A stretch of DNA of 64,000 nt from the NCBI RefSeq assembly GCF_000527095.1, contig NZ_AZUN01000001.1, positions 4,291,501-4,355,500 on the forward strand, given 5' to 3'. The first letter of the stretch is position 1, and each line of letters opens with the position of its first letter. The notes beneath the pieces were generated by a model. It was not told the DNA's origin, ran no database searches, and saw only the letters and a program-made list of their open reading frames with translations. Position numbers and translations under genes: made by a program. This document shows positions 53,235 through 62,100 of the stretch, in pieces. This DNA is from Methylomicrobium lacus LW14. Its GTDB lineage: Bacteria; Pseudomonadota; Gammaproteobacteria; Methylococcales; Methylomonadaceae.

Positions 53235-53323
53235 GGTCTGGATTGATTATATAGTCGTAGGGTGCGCATTGCGCACCTGAATTAAACGTTCCGATGAGTT
53301 GGGCTTCAAAAGATAAATGAAGC

Positions 53324-54106
53324 TTATATGACTTGATTCATCTTGAACAGCGTATAAAAATTCCGCGTCGAGATTTGGGCAATCTCTTCAAACGAGGTGT
53401 TGCGCAATTCGGCGATCTGCTCGGCGACATACCGCACATAGGTCGGGTAATTCGGCTTGCCGCGGAACGGCACCGGCGCCAGGTAGGGCGAGTCGGTTTC
53501 GATCAGGAAGCGGTCGGCGGGCACTTTTTTCGCGACTTCCTTGATGTCCTGCGCGCTGTTGAAAGTCACGATGCCGGAGAACGAGATATAAAAGTTCAGG
53601 TCGAGCGCTTGCTCGGCGAATTCCCAGTTTTCGGTGAAACAATGAATGATGCCGCCGCAGGTTTCGGCGCCTTCTTCCCGCAGGATGCGCAGCGTGTCCT
53701 CGCGCGCTTCGCGGGTATGGACGATCAGCGGCTTGTTCAAGGCTTTCGCGGCGCGGATATGGGTCCTAAAACGGTCGTGCTGCCTGGTAAGATCGCCGCT
53801 GCTGCGGAAATTATCCAGCCCGGTTTCGCCGATGCCGATCACCTTCGGATGACTGCCCAGTTCGAGCAACTGCTCCAGCGTAGGCTCGAAGCCGTCATGC
53901 GCATTCGGATGCACGCCGACTGTGGCCGAGAGCTGCGGGTGGTCCTTGACCAGATCGAGCATCGCAGGATACGCATCCATGTCGATCGAGATGCAGAGCA
54001 TATGCTCGATGCGATGGTTTTCCGCATCTTTCAGAAAGCAGGAAAAATCGTTTTGGTAAGGGCCGAGGTCGATGCGGTCGAGATGGCAATGCGAGTCGAT
54101 AAGCAT
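53324..54106 (-). CDS. TatD-family metal-dependent hydrolase
   Basis: A 260-residue amidohydrolase-fold DNase. Metal motifs are DSHCHLD (residues 4-10), GVHPNA, GIGETGLDNF, VHTREAR, and IHCFTE, with ETDSPYLAPVP near the end. It sits in the usual holB-pilZ-tatD order. The 'YcfH' branch is indicated by this position. Confidence 0.9.
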   Translation of the reverse strand: MLIDSHCHLDRIDLGPYQNDFSCFLKDAENHRIEHMLCISIDMDAYPAMLDLVKDHPQLSATVGVHPNAHDGFEPTLEQLLELGSHPKVIGIGETGLDNFRSSGDLTRQHDRFRTHIRAAKALNKPLIVHTREAREDTLRILREEGAETCGGIIHCFTENWEFAEQALDLNFYISFSGIVTFNSAQDIKEVAKKVPADRFLIETDSPYLAPVPFRGKPNYPTYVRYVAEQIAELRNTSFEEIAQISTRNFYTLFKMNQVI

Positions 54107-54196
54107 GGGGCTTGGGGTAAATATCTAGCGGGAAAGAAAAAGCGCAGAGGTTCGGAAACGGGGAGGGCCGTCGCGGCATGGCTCCCGGTCTACAAA

Positions 54197-54219
54197 ATAC
54201 CGGCAAATGCTGCCGGTAT
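54197..54219 (-). terminator. Hairpin between pilZ and tatD
   Basis: ATACCGGCA/TGCCGGTAT is a perfect 9-bp stem with a 5-nt loop. On the minus strand ATTTTG follows; the short T run gives a weak terminator at best. It may lower expression of tatD relative to holB-pilZ. Confidence 0.4.
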
Positions 54220-54276
54220 CGGATGATATTTTACGCGATTGGGCGCGCGCCGTGTGTAAAAGTTGGTTTGCGTGTC

Positions 54277-54624
54277 TTACATCGTGTGCGTCGGTTTGTC
54301 CGATTCGAGCGCGCCGGCCAGATAGGTTTCGATCTTATTCCGCGCCTGGCCGCCGTCCTGATCGCTGAATTGCACGCCGATGCCCGAGGCGCGGTAAACG
54401 CCGCCGGGCGGGTTTTTCCATATGATCTTGCCGGCGATCGGCAGCCGTTCGGTTTCTTCCATCAGGCTCAGCAAAATAAACACTTCCTGTCCCATTTCGT
54501 AAGGCCTCGTGGTCGGGATGAACAGGCCGCCGTTGGTCACGAAGGGCATATAAGCCATGTACAGCGCGCTTTTTTCCTTGATCGATAATGACAGAATGCC
54601 TTGCCGTGGAGTGGAGTCCGACAT
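54277..54624 (-). CDS. pilZ: PilZ protein (type IV pilus assembly type)
   Basis: A 115-residue protein with pattern GILSLSIKEKSALYMAYMPFV, GGLFIPTTRPYEMGQEVFILLSL and a C-terminal helix region. It matches the pilus-type PilZ, which lacks the arginine motif and does not bind c-di-GMP. It is 5 bp after holB, as in pseudomonads. Confidence 0.85.
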   Translation of the reverse strand: MSDSTPRQGILSLSIKEKSALYMAYMPFVTNGGLFIPTTRPYEMGQEVFILLSLMEETERLPIAGKIIWKNPPGGVYRASGIGVQFSDQDGGQARNKIETYLAGALESDKPTHTM

Positions 54625-54629
54625 GATGA

Positions 54630-55607
54630 TTAGCTCCGGTTGAGTTCAGACCAGTGAATTAAAATTTCTTCCAACATCATCTGTTTATTGATTTGGCTAT
54701 CGAGCCGTTCGCGCGCAGCCAACAATAAATCGTACAACTGATAAAGGTCTCTCAAGTTTAGCCGGCCGGACAGTTCTTGCAAGGGAGCGCGGAGAGAGGA
54801 ATCCTGCAACAGATTGCCGTCCGGGCGAAATTTGCATTTGATCAGGTCGATCAGCCAGGAGGTCAGCCAGGCGAGCAGCGAGGGGAGCGGCAGTTTCTGC
54901 CAGTCTTCCGCCACCGCGATGGGGCTTGCGCGGTGTTTGGCGATGTCGAGCCAGGCCTTGAAGCAGTCGCTTCGGGTGGTCAAGGCGTGTTCCTTCGCAT
55001 AGTGCAGGGCGGCGAACGGCGCATTTTGGGCCAGCGTCGCCAAGGCTTCCGCATCGGCGATCGCCTGCGCCTTCAGCCAGGCCACGAGGGTTGCGCGGTC
55101 GGGCGGCGTGACGGCCAGGCGCTGGCAGCGGCTGGCGATCGTGATAGGCAATTTGGCGGGTTTTGCGCTGATCAACAGGATCACAGTGCGTTCGGTCGGC
55201 TCTTCGAGGCATTTCAAAAATGCATTCGCGGCCGGCCGGTTCAATTGATCGGCCGGGTCGATGATCACGACGCGATAGGCGTCGTATTGCGGTTTGAGCT
55301 GCGTATCGACGATCAGTTCGCGAATCCGGTTGATGCCGATCGCTTTGCCGGGTTCGTCCGGGGCGACCGTGAACAGGTCCGGGTGGTTGCCGGCCGCAAA
55401 CAGCTTGCAGCCGTGGCACTGGCCGCAGGCTTCGCCGTCGGCATTCGGCGCCTGGCAGAGTAGGGCGGCGGCGAAGCGTTCGGCCAGTTCGCGCTTGCCG
55501 AGGCCTTTGTTGCCGGTGATCAGCAGCGCCTGCGGGATGCGCTGTTGGCGGATATAGCCGCAAAGCTGGCGCCATTGGGCTTGCTGCCAGGGCAGTAACG
55601 GTTTCAT
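54630..55607 (-). CDS. holB: DNA polymerase III delta prime subunit
   Basis: A 325-residue clamp-loader subunit. The AAA+ fold shows GNKGLGKRELAERFAAAL at the P-loop position and a zinc module with Cys residues in CQAPN...EACGQCHGCK. Sensor region RVVIIDPADQLNRPAANAFLK and LEEPTERTVILLISA are typical. It loads the beta clamp. The usual upstream tmk is missing; a divergent dNMP kinase-like gene is found there instead. Confidence 0.92.
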   Translation of the reverse strand: MKPLLPWQQAQWRQLCGYIRQQRIPQALLITGNKGLGKRELAERFAAALLCQAPNADGEACGQCHGCKLFAAGNHPDLFTVAPDEPGKAIGINRIRELIVDTQLKPQYDAYRVVIIDPADQLNRPAANAFLKCLEEPTERTVILLISAKPAKLPITIASRCQRLAVTPPDRATLVAWLKAQAIADAEALATLAQNAPFAALHYAKEHALTTRSDCFKAWLDIAKHRASPIAVAEDWQKLPLPSLLAWLTSWLIDLIKCKFRPDGNLLQDSSLRAPLQELSGRLNLRDLYQLYDLLLAARERLDSQINKQMMLEEILIHWSELNRS

Positions 55608-55740
55608 CGCTGCAAGGCCGAAGGCGAGTCGGCGAAGGCGGCTTGTTTTCTGTTTTTCTTTGACGTTAACATAGTGCCCTTATAGTCGTTTTTTGTAACA
55701 TAAACTGTCAAGCGGTTTGATGGTTTCATTGGAGGATGTG

Positions 55741-56562
55741 TTGAGAAAAATTATCGGCATTGCGGCGCCGGCCAGGTCGGGAAAGGATACCGTGGCGTCG
55801 ATGTTGCTCCGGCATCGCAAGGTCGCCGCCTATGCGCTTGCAGACCCGCTCAAGATCGGCTGTCAGGCGCTCTTCGGCTTGACTGACGCAGAAACCTGGA
55901 ACGACAGCATCAAGGAAAACAGGATTCCCTTATGGGGGCGTTCACCGCGTGAATTCTTTCAGCATGTGGGTACGGACTGGATGCGCGCGCACAATCCGGA
56001 GCATTGGTTGATGCGGGCAGAGCGTGCGATTCACTCGCCTGTTAGCCAAGACAAAGGTTTAATGACGCCGTCGTTGCAAGACGCCAAGGCGCCGTTCAAG
56101 CTGGCCGCGCAAGCCTTCTTCGACCTGTCTTGCCGGCAAACCTGGGATAGCGATGCTGCCGATACGATGGACCCGTTCTGGAACTTGTCGCCCCGGCAAA
56201 TGTTTGATTTGATCGAAGCCTTGGCCCTGACGGATTTCCCGGATTATTTTGCACGTAGAGCACAACGCCCGATAGCCGAGCCGACCAGGGGCGTACCTTT
56301 TTTGGAGGCAAGCGAGGTGATCATCATCAAGGATATACGCTTCGAGAATGAGGCCGATTTCCTGCGCCGCCATAACGGAACCCTCTGGCACATCGTTCGA
56401 AATGACGCGCAAAAAGTCAATGCGCATGCATCCGAGTTGGGCATCGCAATCGGGGAAAAAGACGTGGTGATTTACAACAATGGCACGCTTGAGCAACTCG
56501 CCATCGCGGTGGAAAAGGAGTGGCGAAACCACTGCTACGATGATGCCTTAACCAACGAGTAA
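55741..56562 (+). CDS. Phage-type deoxynucleoside monophosphate kinase-like protein
   Basis: A protein of about 273 residues. The P-loop IIGIAAPARSGKDTVASML lies at the very N-terminus. The body resembles phage T4 gp1-type dNMP kinases (LADPLKIGCQALFGLT, GRSPREFFQHVGTDWMR, EVIIIKDIRFENEADFL). It would phosphorylate dNMPs. GGAGG at 55731-55735 supports TTG 55741 as start; ATG 55720 would add seven residues. It follows holB divergently, where thymidylate kinase would often sit. A dispersed repeat begins right after its stop. Phage origin is likely. Confidence 0.75.
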   Translation: MRKIIGIAAPARSGKDTVASMLLRHRKVAAYALADPLKIGCQALFGLTDAETWNDSIKENRIPLWGRSPREFFQHVGTDWMRAHNPEHWLMRAERAIHSPVSQDKGLMTPSLQDAKAPFKLAAQAFFDLSCRQTWDSDAADTMDPFWNLSPRQMFDLIEALALTDFPDYFARRAQRPIAEPTRGVPFLEASEVIIIKDIRFENEADFLRRHNGTLWHIVRNDAQKVNAHASELGIAIGEKDVVIYNNGTLEQLAIAVEKEWRNHCYDDALTNE

Positions 56563-56563
56563 A

Positions 56564-56681
56564 CTGTAAAGCTCTGGGTTTTCGATCCGGCGGCTTCAAA
56601 AAGTCAGCCTCAATTGGATCTGGCATTGATAGGAAAAAGTCGACCCCAATCCGTCTAGTGACTCTCTTTCAGGGTCGACTC
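56564..56681 (+). repeat. Dispersed repeat family, copy C
   Basis: It starts ctgtaaagctctgggttttc, then ggcttcaaaaagtcagcctc, tggcattgatagg and ...gactctctttcagggtcgac. It shares order and partial sequence with copy B at 14188-14293. It begins one base after the stop codon of the dNMP kinase-like gene. Confidence 0.55.
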
Positions 56682-56695
56682 AATGTCTCAAAGGT

Positions 56696-56986
56696 TTAAA
56701 CAATATGCTCCCAGTCTATTTTATTAGGCATCGGGTTTTCTTTTTCCGGCCCAATGTCCGGGCTCTTTAATTCCTCGGGACATTGCTCACTCTTTTTCGT
56801 CTCGTTGACCAGGTAATTTTTAGCTTCTTGGGTGCCAAACGCGATGCCTTTCTTTGCGGCATCAAGATCGGGATAGATTGTCTTTCCTACGACCCCCCAT
56901 AAGGCGAGGATCATCATCACCATGGATAAAAAGGGCGCAGACACCATTAAAAATTTGATCAGTCCAAATAATAGATGTCTAGTCAT
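56696..56986 (-). CDS. Small single-helix membrane protein
   Basis: A 96-residue protein with one membrane helix (about residues 8-33, rich in Phe/Met/Leu) and a charged C-terminal half. The family is unknown. A very strong ribosome binding site, AGGAGGAGG, precedes the ATG on the minus strand, which supports expression. It is divergent from the BacA-like gene. Confidence 0.65.
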   Translation of the reverse strand: MTRHLLFGLIKFLMVSAPFLSMVMMILALWGVVGKTIYPDLDAAKKGIAFGTQEAKNYLVNETKKSEQCPEELKSPDIGPEKENPMPNKIDWEHIV

Positions 56987-57211
56987 GGTTGCCTCCTCCT
57001 GTAAGCGTACTGGTCATTTTTACCATAAATGATCCATAAAATATAGTCGTACTGCTACCGAGATCTCCGATAATTTATGCCGATTCTCCCACAAATCAAT
57101 TGATGAATAGCGTAAGCTTAATGCAATCTTTATGAATTTGTTCGTAAATATCAGATGAAAAAACTCTTTAGGGCAATCTTTAAACTGTTACGTCTCGGGA
57201 GGTAATCATTG

Positions 57212-58906
57212 ATGCATCATAAAGAAAATTTTTTTATTAAGTTTATGAGGTTGGCGGGCCCTTTTTGGCGTTCCAAAAACCGCTTAATCATAGGGGTAGA
57301 GACTGTCTTGCTGATTGGTCTGACGGTGATGCAAATTGAACTGGCAGTCTATATTACCCAATGGAATGCAGATCTTTTTGATGCCATTGAGCAGCGATCA
57401 ATGGCTGGCGTAAAAAACCAGGCCGTCGTATTGATGCTGATTTTCATTGGCGGCATCACTATCGCTACAGTCCATTTAATCGTCAAACGGCGCTTATTGA
57501 TTGGTTGGCGGACATGGCTAACCGAAAAAGTCATTGCCAAATGGATTGAACAAGGCCGCCATTATCAGATTACCTTTTTATCCCAAAATGACCATGACAA
57601 TCCGGACGGCCGCATCGCCGAAGACATTCGTATTGCGACCGAAGACGCTATAGCGCTAAGTCATTCATTGTTTTACTGTTTACTGATGTTGGCGAGCTTT
57701 ACCCCTATTCTTTGGGGCATCTCCGGAAGAGTGGTATTTGAGTTCGGCAGCGTTTCGATTCCGGTGATGGGATACTTGGTCTGGATTTCGATCAGCTACT
57801 CAATCTGCGCTTCGATTTTTGGCTGGTGGATGGGTAAACCGATGACATCGGCCACGCATACAAGACAAACCCAAGAGGCTAATTTTCGGCACGACCTGAT
57901 CGATATCCAGAATCATTCTCAAGCTATCGCACTGATTCGCGGCGAGATCAACGAACAAGAGCGGCTACTCGATTCGTTTCAAGCGATTATCGCGTCCTAT
58001 GCCGAACAAACGACAGCTTGGATTAGGATTCAGATATTTACTTCCGGCTACTCGGTCGCCTCTATGGCTTTGCCGATTTTAGTCGCATCGCCTCGTTATA
58101 TCGCCGGCGCCATTTCATTGGGGATGTTGATTCAATCCGTCCAGGCCTTTCAGCATATGGTTTCCGCTTTGTCCTGGCCGGTCGACAACATGGCCCAAAT
58201 CGCCAAATGGCGAACATCGGTCGAGCGGGTTTTAGGGCTCATGAATGCACTTGATCATCTGGAACGTGACATTTCCGATCTGAATTCACAGCAAATCCAT
58301 GTCAATGAGGCCAATGTTTCGGCGCTAAAGTTCAAAAACATCAGGCTGGAAGGCCAGGAAGGCGAAAAACTTTCCATCGTTGTCAATCATGAAATCAAAG
58401 CGGGCGAGCATGTGCTGATTGCCGATCAAGCCAACAATGGAGCCAAGCTGTTTAAGGCGATTGCCGGTTTATGGCCCTGGGGATCCGGCCAAATTGAAGT
58501 TCCGGCGGGCCAATCGACATTCTTTATGCCGCCCAAGCCCTACCTGCCTGCAAAGTCGTTATTTGAAGCCATTTGCTACCCCAAAACCAAGGCGGCGTTT
58601 GACCTGGCCGAGGTAGAAAAAAAGCTTGAGCAAGTCGGCCAAAAAGCCCTTATCCATCAACTGAACCGAGTCGATGCCTGGGAAGATGTGCTGTCAAATG
58701 AACAGCAGCAGTGTTTAGGCTTGGTGCGCGCGTTATTGCATCGGCCGCAATGGATTTTCGTGCAGGAAGCTCTCGACTCACTGCCGCCCGATGACGAGGC
58801 GAAAATGCTCAAATTATTGGCCCACGAATTACCTCATGCAGGCATTTTGACGATTACGCATCAGCCGGCTGCGCAGGCTTTTCACCAACGGAAACTCAAG
58901 CTTTAG
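57212..58906 (+). CDS. YddA/BacA-type ABC protein with degenerate ATPase domain
   Basis: A 564-residue protein. The N-terminal half (about 1-330) is an SbmA/BacA-type membrane domain with six helices and typical motifs FWRSKNRLI, NADLFDAIEQR, NPDGRIAEDIR. The C-terminal half has the outline of an ABC ATPase, but key motifs are lost. Walker A reads ADQANNGAKL (404-413) in place of GxSGxGKS, the signature LSNEQQQ (494-500) replaces LSxGEQQ, and Walker B ends FVQEA (516-520) where F-L-D-E-A is usual. GLWPWGSG after Walker A is still conserved. ATP hydrolysis is unlikely. GGGAGGT supports ATG 57212. Confidence 0.85.
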   Translation: MHHKENFFIKFMRLAGPFWRSKNRLIIGVETVLLIGLTVMQIELAVYITQWNADLFDAIEQRSMAGVKNQAVVLMLIFIGGITIATVHLIVKRRLLIGWRTWLTEKVIAKWIEQGRHYQITFLSQNDHDNPDGRIAEDIRIATEDAIALSHSLFYCLLMLASFTPILWGISGRVVFEFGSVSIPVMGYLVWISISYSICASIFGWWMGKPMTSATHTRQTQEANFRHDLIDIQNHSQAIALIRGEINEQERLLDSFQAIIASYAEQTTAWIRIQIFTSGYSVASMALPILVASPRYIAGAISLGMLIQSVQAFQHMVSALSWPVDNMAQIAKWRTSVERVLGLMNALDHLERDISDLNSQQIHVNEANVSALKFKNIRLEGQEGEKLSIVVNHEIKAGEHVLIADQANNGAKLFKAIAGLWPWGSGQIEVPAGQSTFFMPPKPYLPAKSLFEAICYPKTKAAFDLAEVEKKLEQVGQKALIHQLNRVDAWEDVLSNEQQQCLGLVRALLHRPQWIFVQEALDSLPPDDEAKMLKLLAHELPHAGILTITHQPAAQAFHQRKLKL

Positions 58907-59115
58907 AAAGCGCAGATAATTTTGATCGGCTCAAGCCGGCCATTTTGCGACATTCAATTAATCGAAAACTTCGGTTATGATTGGCAGGTTTAAGTTAGTA
59001 AGCTGACTCAGCTACCTGTCAAGCAAACTTCTTTTCGTCAAATCATTTATCTGCTACTTTTTTATAAGTTAACAACATAATGTTTATAGAAAAAATATTT
59101 TAAGGATAAATTTTA

Positions 59116-62100
59116 GTGAAAATAAAAATTCTAGGTGCCAATGGACTTCACGCTAGTGAAATCCGAGCCGTTACTAAAATGGAAGCATTTCGTGATAGTT
59201 GGTACGCATATGCCGGAGTTTTAGTCGTAGATGATCAAGGCTCAATGGATATTGATGTTCTAATCATAACACACGACCGCTTGTTATTAGTAGAGCTTAA
59301 AGAATGGAATGGTGATTTAGAAGACATTGGTGGTCAATGGTATATCAATGGTTCATCAAGGGGTAAAAGCCCATATGCAACAAAGCGAGTACATGCGATT
59401 CGTTTAGGTAAGCTCTTGGAAAAAGAATTAAAGCATAAATTAGGATATTCTCTTTTTGTCGAAGCTCACGTCGTATTGTGTGGAAATTCAACTCCTGAAA
59501 AAATCTCTAATAAAGAGAAAAGATTTGTTCATACGCTTGATGATTTCTTAAAAATTTCAAGTTCAGTTTATGATGAGATCGTTGGACACAGTGACGTACC
59601 AAAGCATCTGTTTGAAACGCTAAGAAAACCTAGACCTAACAGCAAGGAATATCTGCCAATATTACAAGGTTTCTTTGATAGCCCAAAAGTTAGACCAAAA
59701 CAGTTCAAGATTCACAATTTCATTGCTGAAGAAACTCCTTGGTTTACCCATAGGAGCCAATTGTACAAGGAGTTTAAAGGATTTCACGAAGACGCAGCAC
59801 ATGAACTCGCTTTAATGCGGCGATGGGATTTTAGCCAACTTGGAACTGGTTTTGCTACTCAGAATCAATGGGCTGATATTGCATTGAGAGAGTCACGGAT
59901 ATTGGGATATGCCCGTGATAGGAATAACAGGCTAGATGAGTATCTTCTCCGCTCTAAAATGTCTCTTGGAAAAGATGATATTACTGAGGATGTTACCGAA
60001 ATTTATGAAATTCGCCGTACCTATACTCGACTTGACGATTTTATTAATGGCCAGATTAATCAATCTGATACTGAATCACGACTTGATTTAGTGCGAGCAT
60101 TATTAGTTCCATTTTCAGAACTCCATAGTATTGGCATTGGACATCGAGATGTGGACGGCCATAATCTTTGGTACGCTAGTGAACAAGCAAGTATTGTTGT
60201 TTCAGGATTTGCAACAGCATTTTTTCCAGAAAGAGGGACGATTAGAGACTTGCGTGAGCAATTACAAAGTAGCAATTTAAAGCTGCCAGAGGATGCCTAT
60301 AAAACAGAAGGAGAGATATTAGACGCTTTCCGTCAAGATGTATTTATGTTAGCAACCATCGCTTATCGCATTTGTTTTAAAGAGCAGACACTCAAAAAAG
60401 ATGATGATGGCATTCTTGTTTGGAAGGAACCAAATCCAGATGATTTCCAGGGTCGCTTAAATTCTTGGTTCATTAAAGCATTATCCTTTGAGCCAAAAGA
60501 TAGATTCGCAAATGCCTCTGAAATGCTGTCCCAGTTTAATGATACAACAGGATTAGCATCGAATTTATCTGATGATTTTAGTGCCTTTGACGCTGTAATG
60601 GAGGGTGATTTTGTAAAACGAAACTGGGGCATAATTAATCTATTTATGAAATATCCTCCTGCACCTGGAGAGAATCCCTCTGTTGGTGGCGAGACAAGCA
60701 AATATCGTACATTTGCGGATGAGTCAGAAGCATACGTTAAAATTTGGCAACAGGTTAAATCTCAACAAAATCGCGCGGGAGAAAATCGACGGATATTGAG
60801 ATTTCGACAACGCATTGAACATATTGCAAAGAGTAACATCCCTACCCCTCAAATCATTGATTATGGCTTGTTAGAAAGTGGTGGACTTTACCTAATCACA
60901 CGGATTGAACCAGGACAGCTATGGAAAGAAGCTATATCCGAGATAGAAGATAGTGAGCATCGCTTACAGGTTGCGATTTCTTTGGTCACTACACTGATTG
61001 ATCTGCATGAACAAGGTCTAACCCATGGTGATATTCACCCCGATAATATTTTAGTTAAAACCACCACAGATGTGGAATCGGATAATAACGAAGTAAAACT
61101 CCCTGTCGTCATTCTACTTGATATGTTGGATTTCGGTGAACAAACTGAACCATTCAACCTTGAGTACGGACCTTCAAATCCTGCTGCCGCTGACGCAGAG
61201 GAAAGAGATAGGTTTGCTGCTTACAAGATGATTAAAGAACTGATTGAGGGGGATGACTTTCCTGTAATCACCGAAGAAATAAATCGTGGATTTAAGTCCC
61301 CTAATGGGATTCCAGTTGCGCTGTCTCCTCTGCAAGAAGCTTTGAAAGCTGCTTTAGCGTCAAAATCAACAGAAAAAACCGCTCCAGAGCAACCCTCGAT
61401 TTATTTTATTTGGAACGATTACTCTTTCCCCAGTTCTGACTTTGAACTTGAACATGATGGAGCGTTCTATCATTGCAACACGGTGTGGGATAGGAGAAAC
61501 ACAGAGCTCCTTCACTGTTATCTCACTTCGGTTAACTCATCACTTTCTATAACATTTGATCCCGAACAACGGCAAATTCGTGATGTTCGCTTCAAGCCAA
61601 ATATTCCGCTCAGCGAAGTTGTTCAAGCTAGCAAAAAATCACAGGAACAATTGAGCTGTAAAATTGTGATTAAACAAGGCTTTCCAAATCCCAGTTCAAC
61701 TCGAGCAGTTTTAAATTTTTTACTAAGCCTTGATAGCGTACTTACACTTTTAGAGGAAAAATTCACTTCTATAGAAGATGCAACTACAGAAGATGGACTT
61801 GAAACTGAATATGTTTCTGTAAGGGATATTTGGAGGACTCTAGCCGAAACAGAAAAGGAGACGCTCTTAACGGTAGAGATAGGAGACACAGAAATCCAAG
61901 AAAACTTTAACGGTCATCTGTTAATTCCTTATATTAACAACTCAGGAAGAACTTTCGATTTTGAAATAGATGACATTGTATTAGTTAAAGAAGAAGGGGA
62001 AGATAACAGCTTAGGTAACTTGGATGTTTACCAAACTAATGCTGACTTCCTTTTCTTGAATCCCAAACGTGCCAAGTTACAAAATCATCTAAAAAAAGGC

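Noticed and set aside
52227..53246. 339-codon plus-strand open frame
   Set aside because: It is antisense to nagZ, which carries all catalytic motifs.
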